DNA of 64,000 nt from Niveibacterium microcysteis (GTDB lineage Bacteria; Pseudomonadota; Gammaproteobacteria; Burkholderiales; Rhodocyclaceae). Within the stretch, counting starts at the first letter, position 1, and each line of letters starts with the position of its first letter. The notes below the pieces were generated by a model, which was not told the DNA's origin, made no database searches, and saw nothing but the letters and a program-made list of their open reading frames with translations. Positions 44,585 to 54,012 of the stretch are shown in pieces. A program made the translations under genes and the position numbers. The DNA is taken from contig NZ_CP071060.1 of NCBI RefSeq assembly GCF_017161445.1, forward strand, positions 496,001-560,000, in the 5' to 3' direction.

Positions 44585-46204
44585 ATGCGTCGTGCTCTTC
44601 GATTTGCTCTGCTGCCCATGCTGGTTTCGCTTGCTGCCTGTGGTGGTGGCGGGTCGGTAACGGTTGTGCCGCCGGAAACGCTGCCGGACGCGGATGTCTC
44701 CGCGGTGGCGAAGAGCGATCCCGGCTCCGTACTGCCAGCCACCTGGAAGCAGGGGCCGTTCATCGAAATCTATGTCCGTGGCTATCAGGACAGCGACGGC
44801 GACGGCATTGGCGACCTCAAGGGTCTCACCCAGCGCCTTGATTACCTGAAGGACCTGGGCGTGACCGGCATCTGGCTGATGCCGGTGACCCAGTCGCAGG
44901 ACAACGATCACGGCTATGCGGTGAGCGACTATCGCGCGATCGAAAAGCAGTACGGTTCGCTGGCCGATTTCGACGCCTTCGTGGCCGCCGCCCACGCGCG
45001 CGGCATCGGCGTGATCATCGACTACGTAATGAACCACAGCGCTGCGCAGAACCCGCTGTTCCTCAACTCCAGCGGGGCGAAGGACGGCGCGCGGCGCGAC
45101 TGGTACATCTGGTCCAGCACCAAGCCGAGCGGATGGAACATCTACGGCAACGACCCATGGAAGTCGAGCAGCACCGGCTACTACTTCGCCGGCTTCTGGG
45201 ATCAGATGCCAGACTTCAATCTGCGCAACGCCAGCGTGCTTGCCTACCACCACGACAGCATGCGCTTCTGGCTCAACCGCGGTGTCGATGGTTTCCGCTT
45301 CGACGCCGTCGGCAACCTGGTCGAGAACGGCCCTTCGGCCTGGGAAGGCCAGCCGGAGAACTACGTGATCATGGGTGACATCCTCTCCATGCTCAACGGT
45401 TACCAAAACCGTTACATGGTCTGTGAGGCGCCGATCGATCCGAAGGGCTTCAGTGCATCCAGCGCCTGCGGGAGTGCGTTCGCGTTTGGCCACAACTACG
45501 ACATCGTCAGCGCAGCGAAGGGCAGCAGCAGTGCGGTGGCGGCGGTGGCGAACTACTTCACCGGCGCGCCGGCGAACATGGCGGCGATGGTGTCGAACCA
45601 TGACGCCTTTGCCGGCGATCGTTTGTGGACGCAGGTTAACGGCAACCTGCCGCAATACCGGCTCGCGGTGGCAACCTACATGCTGCAGCCCGGTGTGCCT
45701 TTCATCTACTACGGTGAAGAGATCGGCATGGCCAACAACAACAGCCTCAGTGGCGACTGGAAGTTGCGCACGCCGATGAGCTGGACGGCCGACACCACGA
45801 CGGCCGGTTTCACCACTGGCAAGCCCTTCCGTGCAGTGTCGAGCAATGTCTCGACCAACAACGTCGCTGCGCAGCTGGGCGATGCCAACTCGCTGTTGAG
45901 CTTCTACAAGGCCTTGATCTCGGTGCGCAAGGCGCATCCGGCGCTGGCCGCGGGCAGCTACGACAATCCGCAGGCTAACGGTTGGACGATGAGCTTCACG
46001 CGCAGCACTGCAAGCGAGACGGCGCTCGTCGCGATCAACTATGGCTCCACCGCATCGAGCGTGAATTTCACCGGCCTTCCTGCTGGCGCGAGCGTGTCGG
46101 TGGCGTGGCCTGCGAGCGGCGTTGGCGGCGCTGTGACTTCTGGCGGCAGCTTCAGCACCACGGTGCAGCCGCAGTCCTTCGTGGTCTACACGATCGCGAA
46201 GTAA
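44585..46204 (+). CDS. GH13 alpha-amylase family lipoprotein
   Basis: A 539-aa secreted glycoside hydrolase. The signal MRRALRFALLPMLVSLAACG ends in a lipobox, so the enzyme is probably anchored in the envelope. The (beta/alpha)8 domain starts GPFIEIYVRGYQDSDGDGIGDLKGL, typical of the oligo-1,6-glucosidase/alpha-glucosidase-like subfamilies. Catalytic residues are visible as Asp240 (FRFDAVGN), Glu281 (VCEAP) and Asp340 (VSNHDAF); the C-terminal beta-domain ends VVYTIAK. AGGAGG precedes the ATG. It stands alone, without transporter or regulator, so the glucan substrate is unknown. Confidence 0.92.
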   Translation: MRRALRFALLPMLVSLAACGGGGSVTVVPPETLPDADVSAVAKSDPGSVLPATWKQGPFIEIYVRGYQDSDGDGIGDLKGLTQRLDYLKDLGVTGIWLMPVTQSQDNDHGYAVSDYRAIEKQYGSLADFDAFVAAAHARGIGVIIDYVMNHSAAQNPLFLNSSGAKDGARRDWYIWSSTKPSGWNIYGNDPWKSSSTGYYFAGFWDQMPDFNLRNASVLAYHHDSMRFWLNRGVDGFRFDAVGNLVENGPSAWEGQPENYVIMGDILSMLNGYQNRYMVCEAPIDPKGFSASSACGSAFAFGHNYDIVSAAKGSSSAVAAVANYFTGAPANMAAMVSNHDAFAGDRLWTQVNGNLPQYRLAVATYMLQPGVPFIYYGEEIGMANNNSLSGDWKLRTPMSWTADTTTAGFTTGKPFRAVSSNVSTNNVAAQLGDANSLLSFYKALISVRKAHPALAAGSYDNPQANGWTMSFTRSTASETALVAINYGSTASSVNFTGLPAGASVSVAWPASGVGGAVTSGGSFSTTVQPQSFVVYTIAK

Positions 46205-46227
46205 GGCACTCGTTTAGTAACGCAGAT

Positions 46228-46260
46228 GGCCCCGTGGCGTGAATGCCGCGGGGCCTTTTT
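46228..46260 (+). terminator. Rho-independent terminator of the GH13 gene
   Basis: GGCCCCG-T-GGC (from 46228) pairs with GCC-G-CGGGGCC (to 46255) around GTGAAT, followed by TTTTT. The T-run reaches the egtD stop on the other strand. Confidence 0.9.
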
Positions 46261-47231
46261 CATTGCATCGCCAGCCAGTGCAGACTGAAGCTGCGATCCG
46301 GATCACACCAGCACGCGCCGGGCGAATACCCGGCACTGCGCGCCAGTTCGCGAAAGTCGTCGATCGTGTACTTGTAGGAGTTTTCGGTATGCAGCGTATC
46401 GCCGGGCGTGAAGTCGAAACGCCGCCCGAGTACGACGATGCGCTGCGATGTCTCGCTGACCAGATGCATTTCGATCCGCCGCAAGGGGGCGTTGTAGAAC
46501 GCGTAGTGGGCGAAGCGTTCCGGTGCGAGCTCTGCACCCAGCTCCCGCTGCGCGCGCACCAGCACGTTTCGGTTGAAGGCGGCCGTGACGCCCGCCGCGT
46601 CGTTGTAGGCGGCGTGCAGGCGCGCCGGATCCTTGACGAGATCAATCCCGATCAGCATGCCGCCGCCGTGGAGGTTTTCGGCTGCGTGGCGGAGAAAGCG
46701 GATTGCATCGTCCGGCTCGAAGTTGCCAAGGCTGGACCCCGGAAAGAAGCCCACGCGGCGCGCCCCTGCGGGGCAGGCTGGCAGCGTGATCGGTGCGGTG
46801 AAGTCGCCCACCACAGGCTCGATCGGGATCGCCGGATAGTCGCGTTGCAGCGCCGCGGCCGCAGCGTGCAGGTGCTCGCCGGAGATGTCGATCGGGATGA
46901 AGCCGGCCGGCGAGTGCAGCGCGTCGAGCAGCAGGCGGATCTTCAGCACGGAACCTGCGCCGAACTCGACGATCTGGGCGCCTGGCCCGATGCAGGCGGC
47001 AATGTCCTCGGAGCAGGCGCGCAGGATGCCGATCTCGGTGCGCGTGGGGTAGTACTCGGGCAGCGCGCAGATATGGTCGAACAGGGCTGAACCCGCTGTG
47101 TCGTAGAAGTACTTCGGCGCCAGGCGGCGCGGGTGCGCGGCAAGGCCTTCGACAAAGTCGCGCGCGAAGCCGCCGTGGGCGGTGTGGCTGCGGGCCAGGC
47201 GTGACGTGGCGTAGGCGGGCGGACGGTCCAT
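46260..47231 (-). CDS. egtD: L-histidine N-alpha-methyltransferase EgtD
   Basis: A 323-aa SAM-dependent enzyme that trimethylates histidine to hercynine, the start of ergothioneine synthesis. Family blocks are PKYFYDTAGSALFDHICALPEYYPTRTE, the SAM site VEFGAGSVLKIRLLLDAL, FFPGSSLGNFEPDDA and LIGIDLVKDPARLHAAYND. It lies 3 bases after egtB and completes a two-gene ergothioneine unit. Confidence 0.95.
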   Translation of the reverse strand: MDRPPAYATSRLARSHTAHGGFARDFVEGLAAHPRRLAPKYFYDTAGSALFDHICALPEYYPTRTEIGILRACSEDIAACIGPGAQIVEFGAGSVLKIRLLLDALHSPAGFIPIDISGEHLHAAAAALQRDYPAIPIEPVVGDFTAPITLPACPAGARRVGFFPGSSLGNFEPDDAIRFLRHAAENLHGGGMLIGIDLVKDPARLHAAYNDAAGVTAAFNRNVLVRAQRELGAELAPERFAHYAFYNAPLRRIEMHLVSETSQRIVVLGRRFDFTPGDTLHTENSYKYTIDDFRELARSAGYSPGACWCDPDRSFSLHWLAMQ

Positions 47232-47234
47232 GGT

Positions 47235-48506
47235 CTAGCACTCCCTTGCGAGTCGCAATCCTGAGAACTGCCAGCGCGCGGCCGGCGGGAAGAAGTTGCG
47301 GTAGCTCGCGCGGACATGCCCTGCGGGTGTCGCGCAGCTGCCCCCGCGCAGCACCAGTTGCCCGACCATGAACTTGCCGTTGTACTCACTGGCTCTGCCC
47401 GAAAACGGGCGAAAACCGGGGTAGGGGTCGTAGGACGAGCGCGTCCACGCCCATACGTCGCCAAAGCGCTGCAGCAAACCGGTGCCCGGGTGCGCGGCCT
47501 CCGGATGCAGGCGACCGGCTTCAATGAAGTGGCCATCGCATGCCGCCGAGCCAATCGCGGCCTCCCACTCGAATTCAGTCGGAAGCCGTGCGCCCGCCCA
47601 GTTCGCGAACGCCGCTGCTTCATAGAAGCTCAGGTGGCACACCGGCTCATCGGCGTCGAGCAAGCGTTCGCCATGCAGCGTGAAGATGTGCCATTCGGCG
47701 TCGATCTCGCGCCAATACAGCGGCGCCCGCCAGCCCTGGGCCTGTACCGTTGCCCATGCGTCGGACAGCCAGAATTCCGGGCGCCGGTAGCCGTCGTCGG
47801 CGATGAAGGCGAGGTATTCACCGCAGGTCGTGGGCCGGTTGGCGAGGCAGAACGGCGGCAGCAGCACCGCGTGGCGTGGGCACTCGTTGTCGAAGGCGAA
47901 GCCCGCACCAGCGTGGCCAACCTCGCAACGGCCTCCCTCGAATTCGATCCACGCTAGCGCCACTGGCGCGGTGCGCGGCCGCTGTGAGGCGGCGGAATGG
48001 GCCGGCAGCAGCACGTTGCGTGAAAACAGGTGTTTCACATCGGTGAGGATCAACTCCTGGTGCTGCTGTTCATGCTGGATCCCCAGTTCGATGGTGGCTG
48101 CCAGCTCAACGGGGATCGACGTTGCGAGCAGTGCGTCCATCGCTTCGTCCACCTGTGCGCGGTACTGCAGCACCTCCGACAGAGGCGGCCGCGTCAGCAG
48201 CCCACGCTCCGGCCGGGCTTGTCGGGCGCCGAGCGATTCGTAGTAGGAGTTGAACAGATAGGCGAAGGCTTCGGAAAAGGGGCGGTAGCCGGGCAGGCTG
48301 GCGCGGAGTGCCAGCGTTTCGAAGAACCACGTGGTATGGGCGAGATGCCATTTCGTCGGGCTCGCGTCCGGCATCGACTGTACGCACTGATCCTCGGCGC
48401 TGAGTGGTTCCGCGAGTGCGAGGCTGAGGGCCCGTACCTCGTGGTAGCGCGCCGCGAGCGCAGCGGTGTACTGCGCTGCGTCGGCCGGGCTCGTCACGGC
48501 GCGCAT
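47235..48506 (-). CDS. egtB: Hercynine oxygenase (sulfoxide synthase) EgtB
   Basis: A 423-aa non-haem iron enzyme that forms the C-S bond between hercynine and a thiol using O2. The N-terminal DinB-like domain supplies iron ligands (WHLAHTTWFFE with His54/57, and HEQQHQEL with His145 and His149). The C-terminal FGE-sulfatase-like domain has RLPTEFEWEAA, VWAWTRSSYDPYPGF and VLRGGSCATP. Conserved ends match the type that can pair with EgtD alone. The ATG at 48506 is chosen. Whether cysteine or gamma-glutamylcysteine is the sulfur donor cannot be decided. Confidence 0.94.
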   Translation of the reverse strand: MRAVTSPADAAQYTAALAARYHEVRALSLALAEPLSAEDQCVQSMPDASPTKWHLAHTTWFFETLALRASLPGYRPFSEAFAYLFNSYYESLGARQARPERGLLTRPPLSEVLQYRAQVDEAMDALLATSIPVELAATIELGIQHEQQHQELILTDVKHLFSRNVLLPAHSAASQRPRTAPVALAWIEFEGGRCEVGHAGAGFAFDNECPRHAVLLPPFCLANRPTTCGEYLAFIADDGYRRPEFWLSDAWATVQAQGWRAPLYWREIDAEWHIFTLHGERLLDADEPVCHLSFYEAAAFANWAGARLPTEFEWEAAIGSAACDGHFIEAGRLHPEAAHPGTGLLQRFGDVWAWTRSSYDPYPGFRPFSGRASEYNGKFMVGQLVLRGGSCATPAGHVRASYRNFFPPAARWQFSGLRLAREC

Positions 48507-48528
48507 CCCGCCGTGCGGCAAGGCCCTG

Positions 48529-48912
48529 TCACGCAAGGTCCTGATGCACGCACAGGATGTTGCCTTCGCTGTCCTTGAACCAGGCGGCCCGCTCTGCACC
48601 CAGAACGCAGAGATGCCCCTCGGTGCGAAGGCCGGGCAGATCGTAGTCCTCGAACACCACGCCGGCTGCCTCGAGTGCCCGCACAGCGGCTTCGACGTCC
48701 GGCACCTGGAAGCTGAGCGCGGTGTGTTCGGCACGCGTGCCTTGATGGCGCGGGAAGAGCGCCAGCAAGGCGCCGCCGGCGCAGGCGTATATGAACTTGC
48801 CGTCCGCTCGTGCGCCGACCGGGCGCAGGCCCAGGCTTTGTTCGTAGAAATGGCGGGCGCGGTCGAGATCCACGACGGGCAACAGGGTCGTGACTGGGGC
48901 ATCGGCGAGCAT
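48529..48912 (-). CDS. VOC (glyoxalase/bleomycin-resistance fold) protein
   Basis: A 127-aa vicinal-oxygen-chelate protein with paired beta-alpha-beta-beta-beta units: VTTLLPVVDLDRARHFYEQSLGLRPV at the start and AERAAWFKDSEGNILCVHQD at the end. The latter is typical of lyases/dioxygenases or resistance proteins of the fold. It lies 22 bases upstream of egtB on the same strand and is probably co-transcribed with egtBD. A link to ergothioneine or methylglyoxal chemistry is only suggestive. Confidence 0.85.
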   Translation of the reverse strand: MLADAPVTTLLPVVDLDRARHFYEQSLGLRPVGARADGKFIYACAGGALLALFPRHQGTRAEHTALSFQVPDVEAAVRALEAAGVVFEDYDLPGLRTEGHLCVLGAERAAWFKDSEGNILCVHQDLA

Positions 48913-49101
48913 GGCGTGCCTCCTGCGGGGGGAGCGGCTTCAGATTGCAGTTAAGACCATCGCGGGGCGCACCACAACGCGAAGTTCGCCGGCTTTCGCG
49001 CAAGGGGCGCAAGTCTTTGAGTGGAAAGCAATAATTCCGCGTTACAATATGCGGTTTTTCCGGGCGGACGGCCGCCCGATGGCAGAGCAAAGGGATACGT
49101 C

Positions 49102-50721
<1,620 letters not shown>

Positions 50722-50742
50722 GACTCAGCCGATGCGTTTTGG

Positions 50743-50777
50743 AAAGGCCGGTCGCCGAAAGGCGCCGGCCTTTTTTC
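50743..50777 (+). terminator. Rho-independent terminator after the ABC-F gene
   Basis: AAAGGCCGG (50743-50751) and CCGGCCTTT (50765-50773) enclose CGCC-GAAA-GGCG, a GNRA-capped stem, followed by TTTTT. One of the strongest terminators in the window. Confidence 0.95.
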
Positions 50778-50921
50778 ATGCCGCGCTCGTCGTGCTCCAC
50801 CGGTCGGTGTCCGCGCGCATTGTCTCGGGCGACCACAGACTGCGCCGGCGTTGACCTTGCTCCAAGCGGGGCTTCGCCGTGGCGCTCAAAATCGCGCTCC
50901 CCCGGCAAAGCCCTTGGCATC

Positions 50922-52088
50922 ATGCACGCGCAACCCATTTCATTCGTCCGCTCGCGGCCCCCAGTGCAGAGCGACCTCCCCGCGATCATCGGCCATCGTG
51001 TCGAACTGCAACTGCTGACCACGCTGCAGTGCAACCTCAAGTGCAGCTATTGCTCGATCAGTGAAGGCGACGTCCTTGGCTCGCAGGGCAAGGTCGAGTA
51101 CGACATCGACACGCTGCACCGTTTCGTCGAAACACACCTTGGCGCAAAGGACGTCTACGTCACCTTCTACGGCGGCGAGCCGACCCTGAACCGCGCATTC
51201 ATGGAAGCAGTGATGTGGCGATACCCGCACTTCCGCTTCCAGCTGCAGACCAACGGCACCCTGCTCGACGATCTGCCCGAATGGGTGCTGCGGCGACTGG
51301 ACAATATCCTGGTCTCGATCGATGGAGGCGAGCAGGTCACCGACGGCTATCGCGGGCGCGGCATCTATCGTCAGGTGATGCGCAATGTCGAGCGGGTGCA
51401 TGCACGGGTCGGCGGTTCGCTCACCGCACGTATGACCTGGTCCAGCGACGAGATCGACCTCGCGCAGATCGAAGCGCTGCTCGATCGCTTCGACTACCTC
51501 TACTTCCAGTTCGTTGCCGATCACGCCTATGGCGATGCAGCACTGATACGCCGCAAGGCGGTGCTCGACGATCTGGTGGCGCGCTTCTTCCGCGATGCCG
51601 ACGCCTTGCTGCCGGTGATCCCGCTGATGGGCATCGTGCGCAACAAGCTGTTCCCGCAACTCGTTGATGAACGCCACCATGGTCGCGCGCAGTGTCGGGT
51701 CTCATCGCACATCCTCAACGTGATGCCGGACGGGCGCATCTTCCCGTGCCCGGATCTGATGCACCTCCCGGACATGCAGATGGGGGACCTTGCCGAGAAT
51801 TGGCTCCTGCCCAGCCCGCTGCAGCAGCACCCCGACATGCCCTGCGGCGCTTGCGAAGCGCAAGCCTGGTGTCGCGGCAACTGCATGAAGAATCTGTGGA
51901 TGGGGTATGTGCGCAAAGACGATGCTTGGCGTAGTGGCATTACCGACCCGGTGTGCGAACTGGTGCGCCACCTCGGGCAGGCGATCGACCGTTATCCGCT
52001 TGCGGACTGGTACGCCGCCTTGCCGGAAGCCTTGCAGCGCGAAATTCTCGACTGCCCGGTTTACGACTACGTCGAGATCATGCCGTAG
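50922..52088 (+). CDS. Radical SAM/SPASM enzyme of unknown substrate
   Basis: A 388-aa radical SAM protein. The cluster motif CNLKCSYC (near residue 38) and the GGEPT motif (FYGGEPTLN) are clear. The C-terminal region has a SPASM-like Cys set (FPCPDLMHLP, then CGACEAQAWCRGNC) for auxiliary iron-sulfur clusters. SPASM enzymes modify peptides or proteins (sulfatase maturases, RiPP maturases). No sulfatase or precursor peptide gene was found beside it. The ATG at 50922 starts the conserved part. It converges with, and overlaps by about 20 bases, the rhombosortase gene. Confidence 0.85.
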   Translation: MHAQPISFVRSRPPVQSDLPAIIGHRVELQLLTTLQCNLKCSYCSISEGDVLGSQGKVEYDIDTLHRFVETHLGAKDVYVTFYGGEPTLNRAFMEAVMWRYPHFRFQLQTNGTLLDDLPEWVLRRLDNILVSIDGGEQVTDGYRGRGIYRQVMRNVERVHARVGGSLTARMTWSSDEIDLAQIEALLDRFDYLYFQFVADHAYGDAALIRRKAVLDDLVARFFRDADALLPVIPLMGIVRNKLFPQLVDERHHGRAQCRVSSHILNVMPDGRIFPCPDLMHLPDMQMGDLAENWLLPSPLQQHPDMPCGACEAQAWCRGNCMKNLWMGYVRKDDAWRSGITDPVCELVRHLGQAIDRYPLADWYAALPEALQREILDCPVYDYVEIMP

Positions 52089-52669
52089 CGCCCGGCGCTG
52101 CCCTCACGCGCGAGGCGCAGCGCGATCCCGGCGCCCAGCAAGGCGCCTGCGGCGTGCGCCTGCCATACCACTGCCACGCCCGCTGGCAGCCCAGCCAGAT
52201 CGGTGGCGCTGCCAAGTGCGTCGCCGGCCAGCTTTGCCGCAAAGGCCGTGATGAGCAACACCACCGGCGCGCGCAGGCGGGCCTCGCGCCACAGCACGCC
52301 GGCTGCCGCAAAGCCCATCATCACCGCGAGCGCCGATGCACCGCGATAGGCGGTGAGTGCTGACGCCGTGAGCAATGTTGCCAGGCTCAGCACGGGCGCT
52401 GCCACGCAATAGAGCAGCGAGACTCGGCGACTGCCCAGCGCCGATTCGACAATGGCGGCGGCGGTGATCAGGGTCACCAGGTCGGTCAGTGCGTGCGCCG
52501 TGCCGAAATGCAGCAGGTGGCCGCTCCAGAGTTGCCAGAGGGCGGCGCCTGCGAGTGGTGCTCGCGTCAGCTCGAATTTGGTGACCCACGCGTCGGGCAG
52601 CGCGATGGCGGCGAGGCTGATCGCCGCTATCGCAAGGCTGGCGGATGGCCAGCGCAGGTGGGTGTTCAT
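52067..52669 (-). CDS. rrtA: Rhombosortase
   Basis: A 200-aa rhomboid-family intramembrane serine protease that cleaves the GlyGly-CTERM tail of target proteins, allowing them to leave the membrane or be relocated. About six helices. Features are the His-rich start of helix 2 (GHLLHFGTAH, residues 50-59), the likely nucleophile Ser112 (YRGASA) and partner His172 (WQAHAAG). The adjacent upstream gene encodes a protein with exactly such a tail and overlaps the start by ATGA, which strongly supports the assignment. Confidence 0.85.
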   Translation of the reverse strand: MNTHLRWPSASLAIAAISLAAIALPDAWVTKFELTRAPLAGAALWQLWSGHLLHFGTAHALTDLVTLITAAAIVESALGSRRVSLLYCVAAPVLSLATLLTASALTAYRGASALAVMMGFAAAGVLWREARLRAPVVLLITAFAAKLAGDALGSATDLAGLPAGVAVVWQAHAAGALLGAGIALRLAREGSAGRYGMIST

Positions 52670-53505
52670 GACCGGCGGCGCAGCCCGATCAGGATCACAA
52701 GGCCGATCGCCACCAGCACGCCGGCGAGGCCGAGGCTACCGCCGCCGCTATAGCCGGACCGATTGACGACCTGCACGCTGCTATCGGTCTTCATGCGCTC
52801 GCGGAAGCCGTCGAGCTCGCGCTTCAGGTTCGGGATCAGATCATTCACCGCGGCGTCGAATCCTGCAGCGCGTGCTTCGCGCGACGCTTCGCTGTAGTTC
52901 ACCAGGGTCGAACTGCCCTTGATGCGACTCGTGCCCGGTGCGCGGAAGAGCAGCTTCTTGCTCGCAACATCGAAGACAGCGGCGTCGACCATCGTCTGCA
53001 CATCGTACCGATCACCTTGAATGACATAGGCACCCACGATGGTCCAGTACAGCATCGACAGCACGCCGTTGTCGACAAACTGGACCTGGTCGTAAGACAC
53101 CAGTGCGACGACATCGACGTCGAACATGCGCGACACCTGTTCGAGGTTCGCGAAGCCGCCCTTTGCACGCAGGTAGGATGAAGGAATCACCTCGATCTTG
53201 CCCACGTAAGGCAGGCTGGCGAAGTTGCCCTTCACCTTTTCAAGCAGCAGCGTTTTCTGCTGCTCGGGAATCGCGGTGCCCCACTGCGCGGAGGGGGCGA
53301 ACGCGATACCGACCTTGACCGGCGGCCGCAGCGTGGTGACGCCCGGTGCCATCTGTGGCGCTTGCTTGGCATCCGGGAACAGGTATTCGACGGCGCTGCC
53401 CGATTGGGTGTGAGTGTCGGTGCGATGCCACAGGCTGGCGCAGCCGGCCAGCGTAAGGAGCGCCAGCGCTGCCGCGGCGCGACGAACAAGAGTGCGGGTA
53501 TTCAT
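52666..53505 (-). CDS. Rhombotarget lipoprotein with GlyGly-CTERM tail
   Basis: A 279-aa lipoprotein. The signal MNTRTLVRRAAAALALLTLAGC ends in a lipobox, and a soluble alpha/beta domain follows (FDVDVVALVSYDQVQFVDNG). At the extreme C-terminus lies a sorting tail: SGYSGGGSLG, a hydrophobic helix (LAGVLVAIGLVILIGL) and the basic RRRS. This matches the rhombosortase recognition pattern and the known family of rhombosortase-linked lipoproteins. It is coupled to rrtA by a 4-base overlap, so enzyme and substrate are made together. The function of the cleaved protein is unknown. Confidence 0.88.
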   Translation of the reverse strand: MNTRTLVRRAAAALALLTLAGCASLWHRTDTHTQSGSAVEYLFPDAKQAPQMAPGVTTLRPPVKVGIAFAPSAQWGTAIPEQQKTLLLEKVKGNFASLPYVGKIEVIPSSYLRAKGGFANLEQVSRMFDVDVVALVSYDQVQFVDNGVLSMLYWTIVGAYVIQGDRYDVQTMVDAAVFDVASKKLLFRAPGTSRIKGSSTLVNYSEASREARAAGFDAAVNDLIPNLKRELDGFRERMKTDSSVQVVNRSGYSGGGSLGLAGVLVAIGLVILIGLRRRS

Positions 53506-54012
53506 GGTTCTCGGGTGGTGTTGACGGTAACGCGATGCTTGCGCCGCCCGCGCGCTTTGGCGAGCGCCTTATCACACGTTGCATCGCCTGCGCGTTTGCG
53601 TAGCAGATTCCGATACCAAGCCCCGTGCCGACGCGCAGCGTGGCCGGCTGACGCCGTCGGCAGGTTCGTGTTTCGACCCAACAAATAGAGGGTCCGTGCG
53701 CTCGCTGCAGTGGCTGCGTTGCGGTGCGAATTCGACCTTGAGGATTGCCTGCGTGGGTTCTATTGTGCTCTGAGGCTCGATACGGAGGACGCGTGCCGAG
53801 CATGGGAGATCTACCCATATTGCATGGCGTGTTGCGAGTGGGTTGTCTCCGAAAAAGTGATTCGCACGTACAAATATGTGAGCGGCATACTCGGCCGACT
53901 CGCTCAGCGGGTTTCGTGACGACGCGCACCTTAATCGGGTGATCGGGTCGCGCGGAATTGACTGCCGCCGGATACCCCGGTGGGGTCTGGACCACAACAG
54001 GAGATGTCCAAG
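53506..54012 (+). other. Intergenic region before the subtilase gene
   Basis: About 500 bases between divergent genes. The part from roughly 53690 to 53930 is more A/T-rich than the surroundings. It holds an ORF (53710-53919) for a 69-residue Cys-rich peptide (seven Cys, e.g. YPYCMACCEW) without a Shine-Dalgarno site, which I do not call a gene. The subtilase promoter should lie in the last 100 bases; no clear -35/-10 pair was picked. Confidence 0.4.

Noticed and set aside
53710-53919. 69-residue Cys-rich ORF before the subtilase gene
   Set aside because: No Shine-Dalgarno site, no recognisable family, and overlapping open frames on the other strand. Kept only in the description of the gap.
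53572-53950. Two similar short motifs about 300 bases apart, both containing GACGCGCA and similar flanks
   Set aside because: Similarity is partial and needs gaps; it is not convincing as a repeat without other genomic copies.
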